A stretch of DNA of 19,705 nucleotides from Thermofilum sp. ex4484_15 (GCA_002254595.1 NJEH01000003.1:1-19705); one strand, 5' to 3'. Numbered from the stretch's first letter, positions 1-8,229 are shown. The notes: generated from the letters alone by a model not told the origin. Made by a program: numbers and translations.

Positions 1-372
1 TATTTCCATCCTCTTAGGGGTGGGTAAACCGCCTAACGAAATTATATGGGAAATACCATTCTCAATAGCCCAATTAACTACGGCTTTAGCTAAGGGGGCG
101 AAGAATTCAGGAGGTAAAGCTACCTCCGAAAGAAGTACCGCTCTTTCACCATCCCCCATGATCCTTAAGGGCATTTTAAACTCCTCTCCGTGGAAGACTA
201 CCACTGGCGGTAGAAGGTCTGAATCTATATAACCTATCTCCTGCATGTTTAAATTATCTACTAGGAATGAAGCAGCTATTGAACCTACTAGTCCTACATC
301 AGGTAGGCCGTTAATCAATAATGCCCCCTTCTTTACCCTTTTGCTCTCGACTATCTCTACCTTTCCGTTCAT
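1..372 (-). CDS. PAC2 family protein, C-terminus cut by window edge
   Basis: Reading the minus strand from an ATG at 372 gives 124 open codons running off the left edge, so only the N-terminal half of a family usually around 240-270 residues is visible. The start MNGKVEIVESK leads into the motif GLPDVGLVGSIAASFLV (about residues 22-38), the glycine-rich first strand-loop typical of PAC2 / archaeal ATP-grasp-superfamily proteins (COG2047). It continues with DLLPPVVVFHGEE and a later SHIISLGGLPTPKR segment, also characteristic. Eukaryotic PAC2 relatives are proteasome assembly chaperones; the archaeal role is less settled, so proteasome assembly is an inference from homology. A TATA-like element at 403-410 lies about 30 bases ahead, implying a leaderless or very short-leader transcript. 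Confidence 0.82.
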   Translation of the reverse strand, partial: MNGKVEIVESKRVKKGALLINGLPDVGLVGSIAASFLVDNLNMQEIGYIDSDLLPPVVVFHGEEFKMPLRIMGDGERAVLLSEVALPPEFFAPLAKAVVNWAIENGISHIISLGGLPTPKRMEI

Positions 373-402
373 CTTCCTTACCAAGTAAAGTTAGAGAGGA
401 AC

Positions 403-410
403 TTATATAA
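403..410 (-). promoter_or_regulatory. TATA-like element of the PAC2 gene
   Basis: TTATATAA, a palindromic TATA box, lies about 30 bases ahead of the minus-strand ATG at 372. Transcription would begin near 378-382, giving a leader of only a few bases. It is placed by spacing and composition only. Confidence 0.5.
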
Positions 411-457
411 CAGCTTTACCCGCTTTTCATTACCGAACTCCAGACTTTAGGGAAGAC

Positions 458-1024
458 CTAAGGACGAGCTTTTAAAATAGTGATCATGTACGCTTCTATT
501 AAGGCGGCGAATAAAAGTACCAATAATGATATTATAATCACCTTAAAGGCCGATCTTAAACCTTCTCTGATTTTGCCTCCTTTAAGGTATAACGAAAGGA
601 TTACGCCTTCTGAGGAGAGCAAGGAATAGGAGACGAATTCTAATATGGAATGAGGTTCTATTAGAGAGAGGGAGAGGTACGGTAATTTACCGATTACCCC
701 TCCTATTCCCTTAACGGTTAAAAAAGCGTTTAAAGCTAAGCCTGTGGTAAATAACGTAATGAAACTCCATACGACGCCTACCAAGGGAAGTACCATCAAA
801 ATAGCTAATGACGCGTTATGGAAATAAATCCTTAACGCTAACTTCACATAGTCCCTCTCAGAGGTTATCTCCTCCCTTAACTTCTTCAAAGCGTCATATA
901 AGTGTCGAGCGTTTTCATTGGTTAAAGGTACTAGCCCTCCTATTATAAAACTCATTACTAAAGCGCAAAGGAAGATTAGGGCTAATGGTATTCTAAACTC
1001 CTTAATTTCTATCTCAAAGTCCAC
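458..1024 (-). CDS. SpoIIM-like (stage II sporulation protein M / DUF95) membrane protein
   Basis: This 188-residue integral membrane protein has a hydrophobic segment near residues 13-33, a charged extramembrane helix (about 40-65), two to three hydrophobic segments between about 70 and 140, and a last one near 160-182. The stretch IEPHSILEFVSYSLLSSEGV (about 122-141) matches the conserved PHG-x-x-E core of the SpoIIM/DUF95 family, and the length fits archaeal members. In bacilli SpoIIM works in sporulation; archaeal homologues are not sporulation proteins and their role is unknown, so no function is assigned. It is transcribed alone, away from deoC; a weak TATA-like stretch around 1067-1078 could serve it. 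The 85-base gap at 373-457 before the PAC2 gene holds only that gene's promoter. Confidence 0.75.
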   Translation of the reverse strand: MDFEIEIKEFRIPLALIFLCALVMSFIIGGLVPLTNENARHLYDALKKLREEITSERDYVKLALRIYFHNASLAILMVLPLVGVVWSFITLFTTGLALNAFLTVKGIGGVIGKLPYLSLSLIEPHSILEFVSYSLLSSEGVILSLYLKGGKIREGLRSAFKVIIISLLVLLFAALIEAYMITILKARP

Positions 1025-1095
1025 TTTCGACCCCTTTTCCCTTCACAATATCTTACTTAGCGCCGCTAAAAAGTATTAACTACTTAAGGATAAGG

Positions 1096-1104
1096 TATAT
1101 TTAT
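1096..1104 (+). promoter_or_regulatory. TATA-like element of deoC
   Basis: TATATTTAT is centred about 27 bases before the ATG at 1127. No GGAGG-like site precedes that ATG, so the transcript is probably leaderless. Confidence 0.55.
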
Positions 1105-1126
1105 TGAGTGGTTCATAGGATTACCT

Positions 1127-1816
1127 ATGGTACTTAGGTTAAAACCAGAGGAGTTCGCGAGGAAGATAGATCATACGATACTTCGCCCTAACGCTACTAA
1201 GGACGAGGTAAGGAAGGCTTGCACGGATTCCATCAATTACGGGTTCGCTACTTGTGTAGTACCTCCTTGCTACGTTAAGCTAGCCTCAGAACTCCTTAAG
1301 AGAAGTGAAGTCAAACCATGTACTGTAGTAGGTTTTCCCCTAGGGTTCACGGATTTAGAGGTTAAAATAAAGGAGATTGAAAAGGCCTTAAGTCACGGAG
1401 CTAGGGAGATTGATGCAGTAATGAACATATCGGCATTTAAGTCTAAAAATTATGAATACGTAAAGGAAGAAATAGTTAAGTTAACCGAAATATGTCATAA
1501 TTCGAATGCTATAATTAAGATAATAATAGAAACTAATTTATTAAACGAAGAGGAGAAAATTAAAGCTGCTGAAATAGTAGCGGAATGCGGCGCTGATTAC
1601 GTTAAGACTAATACCGGGTTCTTAGGGAGAGGAGTAACGATACATGATGTGAAGGTAATTAAGGAGGTAGTAAAGGGGAGGGCTTTAATAAAAGCAGCAG
1701 GAGGGATTAGGTTCTTTGAGGATGCTTTAGCCTTAATAGAAGCAGGAGCAGATAGGATAGGTACTAGTAGTGGAGTCGATATATTTTTAAATTATTTGAG
1801 GAAGTTCAATAGGTAA
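1127..1816 (+). CDS. deoC: Deoxyribose-phosphate aldolase
   Basis: DeoC splits 2-deoxy-D-ribose 5-phosphate into D-glyceraldehyde 3-phosphate and acetaldehyde, the last step of deoxynucleoside breakdown, in the cytosol. The 229-residue TIM barrel begins with KIDHTILRPNAT (13-24), has the REIDAVMNI strand with Asp96, the Schiff-base lysine in ADYVKTNTGF (Lys160) and the second active-site lysine in LIKAAGGIR (Lys189), plus a phosphate-binding GTSSG near the end. Length and motifs are normal for the archaeal enzyme. It starts at a leaderless-type ATG and is followed after 28 bases by HMG-CoA synthase. A T-rich tract directly after its stop may end some transcripts, so it may or may not be co-transcribed with the mevalonate genes. 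Confidence 0.95.
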   Translation: MVLRLKPEEFARKIDHTILRPNATKDEVRKACTDSINYGFATCVVPPCYVKLASELLKRSEVKPCTVVGFPLGFTDLEVKIKEIEKALSHGAREIDAVMNISAFKSKNYEYVKEEIVKLTEICHNSNAIIKIIIETNLLNEEEKIKAAEIVAECGADYVKTNTGFLGRGVTIHDVKVIKEVVKGRALIKAAGGIRFFEDALALIEAGADRIGTSSGVDIFLNYLRKFNR

Positions 1817-1829
1817 CTTTTTATTTTAC
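1816..1829 (+). terminator. T-rich tract after deoC, possible terminator
   Basis: A run of mostly T (CTTTTTATTTTA) follows the deoC stop codon. Archaeal transcription often ends at such U-rich tracts without a hairpin. The same A/T run could also act as a weak TATA region for the gene beginning at 1845/1860, so its role is ambiguous. Confidence 0.3.
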
Positions 1830-1844
1830 ATCTTAGAGGAAGGG

Positions 1845-2903
1845 GTGAAGGGGGTTTTAATGAGGCCCTCTAAGGAAGCCCATATAGTAGGATATGGCGC
1901 TTACGTACCGATCTATAGCATAAGAGATAAGGAGATAGCTAGGGTCTGGGGTCGAAGTTCTCCGGTACCCGTAGAGCAAAAATCGGTAATAGGTCCCGAC
2001 GAGGATTCCATAACCTTAGCGGTTCAAGCGGCTAAATATGCCTTAATGAGAGCCAATCTGGATGGAAGTGATATAGGGGTTATATTTACCGGTACGGAAA
2101 GCAAGCCCTATGCGGTTAAGCCAATATCCACCGTAGTAGCAGAGGCTATAGGTGCTACTCCCAATGTAGTAGCTGCGGATTTAGAATTTGCATGTAAAGC
2201 GGCCACTACGGCCCTTCAGGCATTGATAGGTATGGTAAGTAGCGATATGGTAAAGTACGGAATGGTGATAGGTGTGGATACGGCACAAGGTAGGCCGGGC
2301 GATGAACTGGAGTACACGGCTGGTTGCGGATCCGCTGCCTTAATATTGGGAAGGGAGAGTAGGGATGCTATCGCGCGTATAGAGGCCTCCTCCTCCTATG
2401 TAACGGATACGCCTGACTTCTGGAGGAGGGAGGGTCAAATATTCCCTAACCACGCTTTCAGGTTCACGGGAGAACCGGCTTACTTTAAGCATATAATTAG
2501 AGCAGCTAAAGCCTTACTTGAGGAATTAGGCTTAAGGCCTACTGATTACGATTACATAGTGCTTCATCAACCTAACGTAAAATATCCCATTAAGGTAGCT
2601 AAGTTGCTGGGATTCCCTAAGGAAAAGGTATTACCTGGCCTATTAAGTCCGGTAATAGGTAATTCCTACGCTGCAGCTTCCTTAATAGGCCTTTGTAAAG
2701 TATTCGACCAGGCCTCGCCTGGCCAGAGGGTACTACTTGTCTCCTTTGGTAGTGGAGCTGGCTCGGACGCCTTCAGTATAGTAATGGAAGAGGGAATAAA
2801 GGAGAGAAGGGATAGAGCGCCCAAACTAGAGGAAATACTTAAGGTAAGGAGGCAATTAGATTATGCTCTTTACGCTAAATACAGGGGATTAATAAGGGAT
2901 TAA
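1845..2903 (+). CDS. Archaeal hydroxymethylglutaryl-CoA synthase
   Basis: The enzyme condenses acetyl-CoA with acetoacetyl-CoA to give HMG-CoA, the committed precursor of mevalonate and archaeal isoprenoid lipids. The 352-residue thiolase-fold protein has the archaeal N-terminus HIVGYGAYVP (13-22), the catalytic Glu85 in GTESKPYAVKP, the nucleophile Cys117 in EFACKAATTA and His241 in VLHQPNVKYP. The GTG start at 1845 has GAGG five bases upstream. An in-frame ATG at 1860, preceded by a purine-rich GGGGTGAAGGGGG, gives an N-terminus nearer to family members and is a real alternative. The thiolase gene follows after 11 bases and then DUF35; this gene order matches the archaeal thiolase/HMGCS/DUF35 complex, in which acetoacetyl-CoA is channelled between active sites. 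Confidence 0.93.
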   Translation: MKGVLMRPSKEAHIVGYGAYVPIYSIRDKEIARVWGRSSPVPVEQKSVIGPDEDSITLAVQAAKYALMRANLDGSDIGVIFTGTESKPYAVKPISTVVAEAIGATPNVVAADLEFACKAATTALQALIGMVSSDMVKYGMVIGVDTAQGRPGDELEYTAGCGSAALILGRESRDAIARIEASSSYVTDTPDFWRREGQIFPNHAFRFTGEPAYFKHIIRAAKALLEELGLRPTDYDYIVLHQPNVKYPIKVAKLLGFPKEKVLPGLLSPVIGNSYAAASLIGLCKVFDQASPGQRVLLVSFGSGAGSDAFSIVMEEGIKERRDRAPKLEEILKVRRQLDYALYAKYRGLIRD

Positions 2904-2914
2904 GGGAGGTTAAC

Positions 2915-4072
2915 GTGAGGAGAGTAGCTATACTGGGAGTAGGGCTAACCGAAGTAAAAGAGCATTGGGATAAGTCTTTAAGGAAGTTATTTGTAGAAGC
3001 TGCTACGGCGGCTTTAAAAGATGCGGGGTTAGACGTTAATCAATTGGACGCCATGTACGTAGCTAATATGTCTTCAGGTTACTTACAAGGCCAGGAACAT
3101 TTAGGGTCGTTATTAAGTACTTGGCTAGGAGCTAAAGGTATACCGGCGTGTAAAATAGAAGCTGCTTGCGCTAGCGGCGGCGTGGCCTTCCACCAAGCAT
3201 TCCTAGCAGTAGCTTCAGGCCTCTACGATTACGTATTAGTTGGAGGTGTGGAGAAGATGAGCGATGCTATAACATCCGACATCTTAACGGCATTAATGAT
3301 GGCGGATGACCAGGATTATATAGCTCCCACTGGGGTAACTTTCGTAGGACTTAATGCATTGGTATACAGGTATTATATGGCTAAGTACAGGGTAAGGCAG
3401 GAGGATATAGCATTAATGGCTGTTCATGATCATGAGTACGCCGCTAATAATCCTTACGCTCAGTTTAGGAATAGGATTACTTTAGATCAGGTACTTTCCT
3501 CCCCGCTAGTAGCCGATCCTATACATCTACTGGAGAGCTCTCCTATAGGCGATGGAGCAGCGGCTTTAATACTAGGTCCCTTAGAGCGTAGTAAGGGTGA
3601 AGTAGTGGTAGAGGTAGCTGGTTCAAGCGTAGCTACCGATAACCTTAGTTTACAGTTACGTGAAGATATTACTACTATGTATGCTACCATTAAAGCTTCT
3701 AGGGAGGCTTACAGGATGGCTAAGGTAGAGCCTAAGGATGTAGATGTAATAGAAATGCATGACGCTTTTACCATATTGGGCGTTATAAATCTGGAGGACT
3801 TAGGTTTCGCTGAGAAAGGTAAAGGGGTAGAGTTAATTAAAGAGGGGGAAATAGAAATAGGCGGTAAGGTGCCGTCCAATCTATTCGGGGGGCTGAAAGC
3901 TAGAGGACATCCAGTAGGCGCTACTGGGTTATATCAGTTAATAGAAGTAGTATGGCAGTTAAGGGGTGAAGCGGGTAAGAACCAAGTAGAGGGGGCAGAG
4001 ATCGGATTAGCTCAGAACGTAGGAGGTGTAGGTTCTACTGTTAGCGTTAATATCCTGAGGAGGGTGAAGTGA
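2915..4072 (+). CDS. Archaeal acetyl-CoA acetyltransferase (thiolase)
   Basis: It condenses two acetyl-CoA to acetoacetyl-CoA, feeding HMG-CoA synthase. The 385-residue thiolase superfamily protein has nucleophile Cys85 in EAACASGGVA, a histidine in IEMHDAFT and the GHPVGATG histidine motif near 328-335. The second cysteine of classical bacterial thiolases is replaced in the C-terminal NVGGVGST segment, which is normal for this archaeal SCP2-thiolase-like branch. The start is GTG with GGGAGG five bases upstream. The spacing (11 bases after HMGCS, 1 base before DUF35) indicates translational coupling and equal amounts of the three subunits. Confidence 0.93.
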   Translation: MRRVAILGVGLTEVKEHWDKSLRKLFVEAATAALKDAGLDVNQLDAMYVANMSSGYLQGQEHLGSLLSTWLGAKGIPACKIEAACASGGVAFHQAFLAVASGLYDYVLVGGVEKMSDAITSDILTALMMADDQDYIAPTGVTFVGLNALVYRYYMAKYRVRQEDIALMAVHDHEYAANNPYAQFRNRITLDQVLSSPLVADPIHLLESSPIGDGAAALILGPLERSKGEVVVEVAGSSVATDNLSLQLREDITTMYATIKASREAYRMAKVEPKDVDVIEMHDAFTILGVINLEDLGFAEKGKGVELIKEGEIEIGGKVPSNLFGGLKARGHPVGATGLYQLIEVVWQLRGEAGKNQVEGAEIGLAQNVGGVGSTVSVNILRRVK

Positions 4073-4073
4073 A

Positions 4074-4478
4074 ATGGGAGTACCCAGCGTACCTAGGGTT
4101 TGGAGGGAGATAAAATACAAGTACAACCTCATAGGCTCTAAATGCGTTAAATGCGGTAAAGCTTGTTATCCCCCTTTAACGGTATGTCCCTATTGTGGAG
4201 GTAAGGAGGTAAGAGAGGTAAAATTGCCCGAAAGGGGGAAAGTAATTTCGTATACGATAATAAGATATGCGCCACGGGGTTTCGAAAAGTTAGTACCTTA
4301 CGTAGTAGCTTTAATAGAACTTGTTGACGGGACGCGCTTAATATCCCAGTTAACCGATGTAGAACCAGAGGAGGTAAGTATAGGAATGGAAGTAGAAGCG
4401 GTATTCAGGAGATTAAGAGAACAAGGTAATTCTGGCATAATAGAATACGGGCTTAAATTCCGTCCTTTAAGGCGATAA
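4074..4478 (+). CDS. DUF35 zinc-ribbon / OB-fold acyl-CoA-binding protein
   Basis: This 134-residue protein has an N-terminal rubredoxin-like zinc ribbon (Cys24, Cys27, Cys38, Cys41; the spacing is CxxC then CPYC) followed by an OB-fold (about 50-130) with the conserved GKVISYTIIRYAP strand. In the characterised methanogen complex this protein bridges thiolase and HMG-CoA synthase and shapes the shared CoA site that channels acetoacetyl-CoA. Here it is the last gene of that triad. Its ribosome binding site, GGAGGGTGAAG, lies inside the end of the thiolase gene. Cys31 may be an extra, non-ligand cysteine. Confidence 0.92.
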   Translation: MGVPSVPRVWREIKYKYNLIGSKCVKCGKACYPPLTVCPYCGGKEVREVKLPERGKVISYTIIRYAPRGFEKLVPYVVALIELVDGTRLISQLTDVEPEEVSIGMEVEAVFRRLREQGNSGIIEYGLKFRPLRR

Positions 4479-4491
4479 TTTTCTTATACGG

Positions 4492-5559
4492 TTAATACTT
4501 ATCGAAGAAATCCCTACCTTCTAATACCGTAACGATAGCCATAATTATGGCTACGGCAGCGTAATCAGTAGGTAAAGTAATCGATGGTGCTACATCTATG
4601 ACAGCATCGGAGAACCTGAAAACGCCTCTAGGTAGCCCCTTCCTCGATCCTACTAAAATAGATATTTTATCGGCTCCCTTAAGCGCTTTTTCTAGCTTAC
4701 TTAAAGCTTCCCACACGGGATCTCCCGATGTAGAGGTAGCTATTATTACCTCCTTACTTCCCTTATTCCTTACGTATTGGTAAAGGTCATAAAGGTATAT
4801 AGGTACCTTAAATGGCTCGCGAGCATAAGCTCTCCTCTGAATTCTATATCTCGACTCTCTGCCCTCTATAACCCCTTGAAGGAAGGCCTCCAACTCCTCT
4901 ACGGGAACTGGTTCAAACGGAGCTATATATAGCCCTCCTATCTCGAAGGTCTGCAATCCCCTCCCTATTCTAACACCCATCTTATAAGAAGCCTCCCTAT
5001 CCCCTAAGTAAGGTACTTGAACTACCGTAATCCTCCTCAAGAATGGGGCGATCTTAGGTTTACCCGGCCTCACTTTCTTCAACTCCAGCGTACCTTCTAT
5101 TAAAGAGATGTAGGCCTTATCGCCTATTATCTCCACTTGGATGGTCTTATCCGGTTCGCTTAAGTTTACATCGGCACCTGTAACTTCCTTAACTGTGGCA
5201 CCTACCCTTACGTTTACATCTATGCTAGTGAAGGTATGGGAGCCCCTCCTTACTGTCCTTACTGCGAACGTCTCCGCTTCAGATAACCTATCCCTTATTA
5301 ATCGTTTAGCCACTTCAGCTATTTCGTTTAAATCGGCTTTACATTCACCCAGTATTACTAGAGCCCTTTCCACTTCAGGTACCTTAGATTCTACTATCCT
5401 TTTAGCTTCCTCCTTGTCACGAACCCCCTCTACGGTTACTATCCCTAGAAATCCTAGGGGTCTCGCCTTAACTAAGACTTCATTCCCTAAGGCCTCCTTT
5501 ATCCTCGCTGCCGCGACTCTCTCTAGGCCCTTAACTGTTTTAACTATTAAGTCAACCAT
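4492..5559 (-). CDS. THUMP domain / SPOUT-type RNA methyltransferase
   Basis: The 355-residue protein opens with the small strand-helix unit seen in THUMP proteins (MVDLIVKTVKGLERVAAARI). A THUMP domain (about 50-155) follows with FAVRTVRRGSHTFTSIDVN and VNLSEPDKTIQVEIIGDKAY, the usual RNA-acceptor-end binding signature. The C-terminal half (about 170-355) contains ISILVGSRKGLPRGVFR and IDVAPSITLPTDYAAVAI, which resemble the knotted SAM-binding loops of SPOUT methyltransferases. Its substrate is probably tRNA or rRNA; the modified base cannot be named. It sits 10 bases downstream of an m5C RNA methyltransferase on the same strand, so both probably form one RNA-modification operon. The only ribosome-binding hint is a weak AAGGCGA. 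Confidence 0.72.
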   Translation of the reverse strand: MVDLIVKTVKGLERVAAARIKEALGNEVLVKARPLGFLGIVTVEGVRDKEEAKRIVESKVPEVERALVILGECKADLNEIAEVAKRLIRDRLSEAETFAVRTVRRGSHTFTSIDVNVRVGATVKEVTGADVNLSEPDKTIQVEIIGDKAYISLIEGTLELKKVRPGKPKIAPFLRRITVVQVPYLGDREASYKMGVRIGRGLQTFEIGGLYIAPFEPVPVEELEAFLQGVIEGRESRYRIQRRAYAREPFKVPIYLYDLYQYVRNKGSKEVIIATSTSGDPVWEALSKLEKALKGADKISILVGSRKGLPRGVFRFSDAVIDVAPSITLPTDYAAVAIIMAIVTVLEGRDFFDKY

Positions 5560-5569
5560 AGCGTTCGCC

Positions 5570-6850
5570 TTAATAGGCTATTATCTTAGAAATGAAGAAG
5601 CCTATGCAATCATGGATATGGGGGAACAACCTTACGTACCTGGAGCTATAGGGATACCCTCTAAACCCCTCACTACCCTTTATCCTCGGCCTTATACACT
5701 TCCCTTCTCCTCCCCTAATCACATCGGCTATAATTTCCTCTCCCTCCTTAGCGGAGAGCGAACAAGTAGAATAAACAATTTCCCCCTCCACTGCCCTAAT
5801 TACCCCTCTAATTATACTACGTTGTATCGTGCTCCATAGCTTAACGGAATTTTCGTCCCTTAAAGTTATCCTTAAGGCCGGATCGTTCCTAATGGCTCCG
5901 CTATTACTACAAGGAGCGTCCACTAACGCTTTAGTTACCCTTCCTCTAACTAGGGGAAGCGATCTAGAATCCCCCCTGATTAACTTCACGTTCTGAGCTC
6001 CATAACGTTTAAGGAGATGCTTCATTTCCGCTAATCGCTCATCTGAAATATCTATAGCTATTATCGATCCCCTATCCTCCATGAGTTGGGCCATTAACGT
6101 AGTTTTCATCCCCGGAGCTGCGCAAGCGTCCAATATTACGTCTCCCGGGGAGGGCTCTAAGGCGTATACTACGGCTATACTCCCTTTATCCTGTACTACT
6201 ATTTCTCCCTCCCTAATTAGCTTCAATTTACTTAAAGGTTTACGAGTAGTTAATACCTTGTAAACCCCTTCGAAATCTTTATCCTTCTCCAAACTTACCC
6301 CTTCTCTTTCTAACTTCCTAACAGCTCTCTCTTCATCCGTTTTAAGTAAGTTAACCCTAACCCAAGTTACTGATCTTTCGTTAGCTTTTAATAAAGCGGT
6401 CAGCTCCCCGTAATCCAGATACCTACTTAACTCCTTTACTAGCCAATAAGGGTGGGAGTAGCGTAACGAAAGTAATTTAATTACTTCCGTTTCGTTTAAC
6501 TCAATAGCCTCTTTAGCTTTACTAATTAACATAATTAATTTAGAACTTAATAACCCTCCTGCTAAATAATTTAGCTCATCTTCGTTTAACCCCTCTTCTA
6601 ACGTTAAGTATAAGGCTACCCTAAAGGCGCACTTACGCCTTAAGGGTATATCGGATAACTTATTGCTTTCTAAAAGATGATCCGCTAAATAAACTTTCAT
6701 CAGGGTACCTTTGGCATACTTATAAGCTAAAGTGTAATACGACCTTAAATTAGCTTTGGCAATAGCTTCCTTAAAGGCTTTTTCAAACGAAAGTCCTCTT
6801 CTTTCTATTAGTTCTAAAGTTAAGACAGCCGCCCTAAATGCTAATTTCAT
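5570..6850 (-). CDS. NOL1/NOP2/Sun-family RNA cytosine-5 methyltransferase
   Basis: The protein transfers a methyl group from S-adenosylmethionine to C5 of cytosine in tRNA or rRNA. In this 426-residue protein, residues 1 to about 140 are helical and NusB-like, as in RsmB-type enzymes. A linking segment (160-230) precedes the Rossmann domain: SAM motif DACAAPGMKTT (241-251), AIDISDERL (265-273), motif IV DAPCSNSGAI with Cys314 and motif VI VYSTCSLSAKEGE with the catalytic Cys363. Both cysteines needed for the covalent mechanism are present. The length matches NusB-domain family members; whether it acts on rRNA or tRNA cannot be read from sequence. The start at 6850 is supported by a TATA-like element 28 bases upstream, giving a leaderless mRNA. 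Confidence 0.9.
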   Translation of the reverse strand: MKLAFRAAVLTLELIERRGLSFEKAFKEAIAKANLRSYYTLAYKYAKGTLMKVYLADHLLESNKLSDIPLRRKCAFRVALYLTLEEGLNEDELNYLAGGLLSSKLIMLISKAKEAIELNETEVIKLLSLRYSHPYWLVKELSRYLDYGELTALLKANERSVTWVRVNLLKTDEERAVRKLEREGVSLEKDKDFEGVYKVLTTRKPLSKLKLIREGEIVVQDKGSIAVVYALEPSPGDVILDACAAPGMKTTLMAQLMEDRGSIIAIDISDERLAEMKHLLKRYGAQNVKLIRGDSRSLPLVRGRVTKALVDAPCSNSGAIRNDPALRITLRDENSVKLWSTIQRSIIRGVIRAVEGEIVYSTCSLSAKEGEEIIADVIRGGEGKCIRPRIKGSEGFRGYPYSSRYVRLFPHIHDCIGFFISKIIAY

Positions 6851-6873
6851 TTCCTCAATAATACCGCTTTCCC

Positions 6874-6882
6874 TATATTAAA
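6874..6882 (-). promoter_or_regulatory. TATA-like element of the RNA methyltransferase operon
   Basis: TTTAATATA on the minus strand is centred about 28 bases ahead of the ATG at 6850. No ribosome binding site is visible, which fits leaderless transcription. The rest of the 104-base gap at 6851-6954 is A/T-rich with nothing recognisable. Confidence 0.5.
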
Positions 6883-6954
6883 ACCTTAGAATAGGGTAAG
6901 GATGGTAATTCGATAAAATGATTTAAAGTTAAATTAGATATAAAAGATCAAGTA

Positions 6955-8229
6955 TTAGGGGCTAGGTACTATCCCTGGTACCTTAGGGAAGGGGGCGGCC
7001 TCCCAAATGTACTTTAGTCCTAAAATGTACTTAGTAAATCTTTCTACACCAAGTCCGAAGCCCGAACTAGGTGGTATACCTACCTTAGCTAATTCTAGGA
7101 ACCATGAGTAAGTCGCTGGATCCTCGCCCATTCCTTTAATCCTCCTTACTATTTCTTCGTACCTATACTCCCGTTCTCCGCCGTCTATTACCTCCCCTTG
7201 GCCTTCAGGTAGTAACAGGTTAAAGTCCCTATTGTAGCCCCTTCTCTCCCCATCCTCAATGTAGTAAAAACCTCTAGTTTCTTTAGGGTACATGGTTATC
7301 CATACGGGTCCACCGTATAGTTCTGGTAGTTTAGCTTCGCCTTCGAACGTTAACTCCTTACCTTTAGGCGTCTCTATGCCTACCTTCGCTAATTCCCTTA
7401 CTGCATCATCGTAACTTATTATTTTGAATGGTCTTTTAGGTACCTCAAGATCCCTATCAAACTCCTTAAGTAAGTCCTTTCGTTCATCTACGAACCTCTC
7501 GATTACGTAAGTTATTAATTCCTCCCCTAACTTAATAGCATCCCACATATCGGCGAAAGCCCATTCTACGTCTACCTGGGTGAACTCGCATAGATGTCTA
7601 CCTGTACTTAGGTTCTCCTTAGGTTCCTCTCTTACATTCCTAGCTACGAAGAATATTTTCTCTAAGGAAGCTACTGCGGTTTGTTTAAACATAATAACGC
7701 TGGACATAAGTTCATAGGTCCTACCGTAAAAACTCGTCCTTAATTTCTTCGCCCCTCTTAGTCCGGGATCGCTACAGGGGCTAATGAGGGGGCTTAATAG
7801 CTCGGTAAATCCTCTTTCATACAGGAAATCCCTTATGTACTTAAGTACATACTGTTGGGCCTTAAATACCTTAACGTATTTAGGGGATCTTATGGTTAAG
7901 TAACTGTATTTAACGAAGTCTTCTACTTTGTCGGGTTCGGGCCTCTCGGGATCTAGAGGTAGTTTAGGGGGCGCCCTTACTAGTACTTTAACTTCTTTTA
8001 CTGTTAATTCATCGCCTTTTTTAAATCCCCTTATCAGGATTAGTGATTCTTTACTTAGTTTTAGCTTTTCAAGCCCTCTTACTGCCTTAAATTCCTTCAC
8101 GCCACTAACGTCCCTTAATTTAATGGTTAAACCGTCTTTAGTAACCCTTAATCCATGGATCCAACTTAAGAAAGTTACCTCTCCCTCCTTAGGTGCCTCA
8201 GCTAGATAAGTTCTATCCTTTACCTTCAT
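6955..8229 (-). CDS. Class IIb aminoacyl-tRNA-synthetase-fold protein: AsnRS-like or asparagine synthetase A-related
   Basis: The 424-residue protein has a short N-terminal OB-fold (about 15-87), the position of the anticodon-binding domain in Asp/AsnRS, followed by a class II catalytic core. Motif 2 shows REE (Arg200, Glu202) and TGRHLCEFTQVDVE with His212; motif 3 is GFGLGVERF (Arg397), and the C-terminus has the AsxRS-like PFPKVPG. The flipping-loop region SPLISPCSDPGL differs from the usual AsnRS/AspRS loops. Together with YELMSSVIMFKQ it recalls archaeal asparagine-synthetase-A-related proteins, which amidate aspartate instead of charging tRNA. The OB domain argues for tRNA charging, so the substrate is unresolved. 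The ATG at 8229 is chosen; an in-frame TTG at 8238 is the alternative. A divergent AsnC-type regulator lies next to it. Confidence 0.72.
   Translation of the reverse strand: MKVKDRTYLAEAPKEGEVTFLSWIHGLRVTKDGLTIKLRDVSGVKEFKAVRGLEKLKLSKESLILIRGFKKGDELTVKEVKVLVRAPPKLPLDPERPEPDKVEDFVKYSYLTIRSPKYVKVFKAQQYVLKYIRDFLYERGFTELLSPLISPCSDPGLRGAKKLRTSFYGRTYELMSSVIMFKQTAVASLEKIFFVARNVREEPKENLSTGRHLCEFTQVDVEWAFADMWDAIKLGEELITYVIERFVDERKDLLKEFDRDLEVPKRPFKIISYDDAVRELAKVGIETPKGKELTFEGEAKLPELYGGPVWITMYPKETRGFYYIEDGERRGYNRDFNLLLPEGQGEVIDGGEREYRYEEIVRRIKGMGEDPATYSWFLELAKVGIPPSSGFGLGVERFTKYILGLKYIWEAAPFPKVPGIVPSP

Noticed and set aside
5141..5839. A 232-codon plus-strand open frame
   Set aside because: It runs antisense across the THUMP-SPOUT start and the RNA methyltransferase end, whose motifs are clear. 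The product is Ser/Thr/Leu-rich low-complexity sequence without domains, typical of a shadow frame.
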